Positions 61,365 to 64,000 of a stretch of 64,000 nucleotides of DNA are shown one piece after another; positions within the stretch are counted from its first letter, which is position 1; every line of letters starts with the position of its first letter. The position numbers and the translations under genes are program-made. Source of the DNA: Gemmobacter aquatilis (GTDB lineage: Bacteria; Pseudomonadota; Alphaproteobacteria; Rhodobacterales; Rhodobacteraceae). Below the pieces are notes generated by a model. That model searched no databases. It saw nothing but the letters and a program-made list of their open reading frames with translations, and was not told where the DNA came from. The stretch lies in contig NZ_FOCE01000006.1 of assembly GCF_900110025.1 (NCBI RefSeq), forward strand, positions 169,986-233,985, written 5' to 3'.

Positions 61365-62650
61365 TGGGCAATGCGATGGGCCTGCATCTGGTACAAAAGC
61401 CCGCACAGCGGATGACCCAGATCCTGCAACAGGCAATCAACCTGCTGCACCTGAGCAATGCCGACCTGAGTGGGCTGCTGATCGAAGAGGCCGCGCGCAA
61501 CCCCGCCCTGCGGCTGACGCTGCCACTGCCGGACGAACTGCCCGCCCCACGCCGAATCTGGCGCGCGCCCGCCGTGCTGGCCGGGGCCGAGCCGTTCAAC
61601 GCCGATGCCTTCGCCGCGCAGGCGACAGGGCTTTATGGCCATGTCACCACCCAGATCGGTCTGCTGTTTTCCGACCCGCAGGATCGCCAGATCGCCATGG
61701 TCTTTGCCGAGGCGCTGGAACCCTCAGGCTGGCTGGGCGACAGCGTGACCGATCTCGCCCGCGCCGCCCGCTGCAGCCACGACACGGCCGAACGCGTGCT
61801 GCTGGTGCTGCAAACCATGGAACCAACAGGGCTTTTCGCCCGATCCCTGTCGGAATGTCTGGGCCTGCAACTGGCGGACCGGGGCGCGCTGGATGCGCCG
61901 ATGCAGCGGCTGCTGGACAACCTGCCCGCATTGGGGCGCGGTGACACCGTGGCGCTGATGCAGCGCTGCGGCGTCGATGCCCCCACCCTGGGGCGGATGG
62001 TGGCGCTGCTGCGCAGCCTCGACCCCAAGCCCGGCACCCAGTTCGACACCAGCCCAGACCTGCGCCGCGCCCCAGATCTGGTACTGTCGCGCGATGCGCA
62101 GGGCGGGTGGCAAGTGGCCCTGAACCGGGCCAGCACGCCCGAAATCCGCGTGGATGATCTGGCCCCGGCCAGCAAGGAGGCGCGCACCACCGCGCACTGG
62201 CTGGAGCGGACCCTGTCGCGGCGCAACCAGATCATCCTGCGCGTGGCCGCCCACGCGGTTGCCCATCAGCAGGCGTTCCTCGATCATGGTCCCGTCCATC
62301 TGCGCCCGCTGACCTGCGGCGCGGTGGCCGCCGCGCTTGGGCTGCACGAAACCACGGTCGGGCGCATTCGCAGCGGGCTGTTGATCCAGACCCCGCAGCG
62401 CGTCCTGCCCCTGCGCGCCCTCTTCGGTCGCGGCCGGGTGGCCCAGCCCGGCAAGGCCACATTGGCGGGCGAGGCGGTGGCGGCACTGATCGGCACGATG
62501 ATCGCCGCCGAAGACCCGGCCTGCCCGTTGTCCGATGACCAGTTGGTCCAGGCGCTGGCCGCGCGCGGCGTCACGGTTTCGCGGCGCACCCTGACCAACT
62601 GGCGCAACCGGGCCGGCCACCCCGGCGCCGCACACCGCAAGCGGCCCTGA
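61364..62650 (+). CDS. rpoN: Divergent sigma-54 factor (RpoN paralogue)
   Basis: 428 residues, slightly short for RpoN. Region I is present (KPAQRMTQILQQAINLLHLS through LIEEAARNPAL). The core-binding region is recognisable (EPTGLFARSLSECLGLQL). The HTH segment reads HETTVGRIRSGLLIQTPQ (about 328-345) instead of HESTVSRVTRNKYMQTPRG. The RpoN box, normally ARRTVAKYRE, is SRRTLTNWRN (about 405-414). These changes fit altered promoter recognition. It is encoded within the ligase operon, 1-nt overlap with the ligase stop, so it is likely a dedicated sigma factor for this pathway. The genome should carry another, canonical rpoN elsewhere (inference). Confidence 0.82.
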   Translation: MGNAMGLHLVQKPAQRMTQILQQAINLLHLSNADLSGLLIEEAARNPALRLTLPLPDELPAPRRIWRAPAVLAGAEPFNADAFAAQATGLYGHVTTQIGLLFSDPQDRQIAMVFAEALEPSGWLGDSVTDLARAARCSHDTAERVLLVLQTMEPTGLFARSLSECLGLQLADRGALDAPMQRLLDNLPALGRGDTVALMQRCGVDAPTLGRMVALLRSLDPKPGTQFDTSPDLRRAPDLVLSRDAQGGWQVALNRASTPEIRVDDLAPASKEARTTAHWLERTLSRRNQIILRVAAHAVAHQQAFLDHGPVHLRPLTCGAVAAALGLHETTVGRIRSGLLIQTPQRVLPLRALFGRGRVAQPGKATLAGEAVAALIGTMIAAEDPACPLSDDQLVQALAARGVTVSRRTLTNWRNRAGHPGAAHRKRP

Positions 62651-62673
62651 TGGCCGACAGAAACGGAGTATCC

Positions 62674-63381
62674 ATGAAAAAGATCTACGGCAGTGCATCG
62701 GAGGCCCTGGATGGCCTTTTGTTTGACGGCATGACGATGGCGGCCGGGGGGTTCGGGCTGTGCGGCATCCCGGAGCTGCTGATTGCGGCGATCCGTGATG
62801 CGGGCACGAAAGACATCACCATCGCATCGAACAATTGCGGGGTGGATGATTTCGGGCTGGGGATCTTGCTGAAGACCCGGCAGATCAAGAAGATGATCTC
62901 CTCCTATGTCGGCGAGAATGCCGAATTCATGCGCCAGTATCTGAGCGGCGAGCTGGAGCTGGAGTTCAACCCGCAGGGCACGCTGGCCGAGCGGATGCGG
63001 GCGGGGGGGGCCGGGATCGCGGGCTTCTACACCCGTACCGGCGTCGGCACGGTGATTGCCGAGGGCAAGGAGACAAAGGTCTTCAACGGGCAAGAGCATA
63101 TCCTCGAGACCGGGCTGGTGATGGATCTGGCGATCGTCAAGGCCTGGAAGGCCGACCCGTCGGGCAACCTGGTGTTCCGCAAGACGGCGCGCAATTTCAA
63201 CGCCCCGGCAGCGACCTGCGGCAAGATCTGCGTGGCCGAGGTGGAGGAGATCGTGCCGCTGGGCGCGCTGGACCCCGACGCGATCCATCTGCCGGGTATC
63301 TATGTGCACCGCATCGTGCAGGGCCCGCATGAAAAACGCATCGAACAGCGGACCACCCGCAAACGCGAACCGGCCCTGTAA
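62674..63381 (+). CDS. scoA: 3-oxoacid CoA-transferase, subunit A
   Basis: 235 residues of the CoA-transferase family I alpha subunit. It has the early [12 protein letters not shown] loop, [11 protein letters not shown], and the late AVE-type [26 protein letters not shown]. With subunit B it moves CoA from succinyl-CoA to acetoacetate or other 3-oxoacids, giving the CoA ester for the thiolase. In acetone metabolism acetoacetate is activated this way. The start at 62674 ([11 protein letters not shown]) follows CGGAG at 7 nt; an upstream ATG is less conserved. It is 23 nt after the RpoN gene in the same direction. Confidence 0.9.
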   Translation: MKKIYGSASEALDGLLFDGMTMAAGGFGLCGIPELLIAAIRDAGTKDITIASNNCGVDDFGLGILLKTRQIKKMISSYVGENAEFMRQYLSGELELEFNPQGTLAERMRAGGAGIAGFYTRTGVGTVIAEGKETKVFNGQEHILETGLVMDLAIVKAWKADPSGNLVFRKTARNFNAPAATCGKICVAEVEEIVPLGALDPDAIHLPGIYVHRIVQGPHEKRIEQRTTRKREPAL

Positions 63382-63416
63382 GGCCGATCATCGCAAGCAG
63401 GAACAGGAGAAAGACC

Positions 63417-64000
63417 ATGTGGGACCGCAATCAGATGGCGGCACGCGCCGCGCAAGAGCTTCAGGATGGATGGTATGTCAACCTCGGCATCGGGATTCCG
63501 ACGCTGGTGTCGAACTATATCCCCGAAGGTGTTAACGTAACCTTGCAGTCGGAAAACGGCATGCTGGGCATGGGCCCCTTCCCTTACGAGGGCGAGGAAG
63601 ACCCCGATCTGATCAACGCCGGCAAGCAGACGATCACCGAACTGCCGCAGACCGCCTATTTCGACAGCGCCCAGAGCTTCGCAATGATCCGCGGCGGCAA
63701 GATCGCCATGGCGATCCTCGGCGCGATGGAGGTCTCGGAAACCGGCGATCTGGCGAACTGGATGATCCCGGGCAAACTGGTCAAGGGCATGGGCGGCGCG
63801 ATGGACCTTGTGGCGGGCGTGGGCCGCGTGGTGGTGGTGATGGATCACACCTCGAAACACGGTGAAAGCAAGGTGCTGCACGCCTGCACCCTGCCGCTGA
63901 CCGGCCGCGCGGTGGTGGACCGCATCATCACCAACCTCGGCGTGCTGGATGTGGTGGAGGGCGGACTGAAGATCGTCGAACTGGCAGATGGCGTCACCGA
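63417..64000 (+). CDS. scoB: 3-oxoacid CoA-transferase, subunit B (incomplete at the right edge)
   Basis: About 194 residues are present and the frame is open to the window end. The active-site glutamate motif [11 protein letters not shown] (about residues 44-54) is where the CoA thioester forms. The [15 protein letters not shown] start and [23 protein letters not shown] segment (here [16 protein letters not shown]) are standard for subunit B. GGAGAAAGACC precedes the ATG at 63417, 35 nt after the subunit A stop. About 20 residues are expected beyond the window. Confidence 0.9.
   Translation, partial: MWDRNQMAARAAQELQDGWYVNLGIGIPTLVSNYIPEGVNVTLQSENGMLGMGPFPYEGEEDPDLINAGKQTITELPQTAYFDSAQSFAMIRGGKIAMAILGAMEVSETGDLANWMIPGKLVKGMGGAMDLVAGVGRVVVVMDHTSKHGESKVLHACTLPLTGRAVVDRIITNLGVLDVVEGGLKIVELADGVT

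Overview
The window is high-GC chromosomal DNA from an alphaproteobacterium, most likely a member of the Rhodobacteraceae. The evidence is a GTTC-N7-GTTC LexA-type box, a short 4.5S SRP RNA, and the style of its core genes: a prephenate dehydratase tail, nudC, rsgA and tandem peptide/opine ABC genes. No tRNA, rRNA, CRISPR array, transposase or phage gene was seen.

Layout. Positions 1-5.6 kb are housekeeping or general: the end of pheA, an SRPBCC protein, nudC, a 5'-nucleotidase/cyclic phosphodiesterase, a HAD phosphatase and an alpha/beta hydrolase. The SRP RNA gene follows at 5.67 kb with a readable promoter. A secreted dihaem cytochrome c lies divergent from a membrane-anchored LuxR-type regulator (6.1-7.7 kb), and rsgA follows. 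From 8.9 to 41.2 kb is a large catabolic region for nitrogenous carbon sources. It holds a DapA-like/ALDH/FAD-oxidoreductase/LysR operon, a cupin, an ArgE-like deacylase, a HyuA/HyuB pair with LysR, and a run of ALDH, tartrate-type dehydrogenase and succinate-semialdehyde dehydrogenase. It continues with several DAO-type FAD oxidases, type II HADs, tandem-domain GNATs, a class III aminotransferase, a GhrA-like reductase, a complete peptide/opine ABC transporter and an Lrp/AsnC regulator. Three enzyme types occur as paralogous pairs, and short related palindromes recur in their intergenic regions.

From 41.4 to 43.2 kb lie a small protein with an internally repeated motif, whose promoter spacer is filled by a LexA box, and a DUF318-type permease with a thioredoxin-like partner.

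The most striking part is 43.2-64 kb. It holds a zinc alcohol dehydrogenase and a five-gene ATP-dependent carboxylase operon: two HyuA-type subunits, a small zinc-ribbon subunit, a HyuB-type subunit and a fifth protein. This order resembles acetophenone carboxylase (apcABCDE) and extends the acetone carboxylase plan. It is followed by a G3E (CobW-type) GTPase, a thiolase, an acyl-CoA ligase and both subunits of a 3-oxoacid CoA-transferase. The inferred route is secondary alcohol to ketone, ketone carboxylated to 3-oxoacid, then to 3-oxoacyl-CoA, then thiolysis. Control appears to be self-contained. There are two AcoR-type sigma-54 activators (one with a degraded AAA+ domain), a divergent RpoN paralogue encoded inside the ligase operon, and a PAS-LuxR regulator. 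Two copies of a 28-bp element carry a GG-N10-GC (-24/-12) promoter. A 17-bp palindrome, consensus YGTCCGRTTTTSGGACR, recurs upstream of the dehydrogenase, the carboxylase operon and the GTPase gene.
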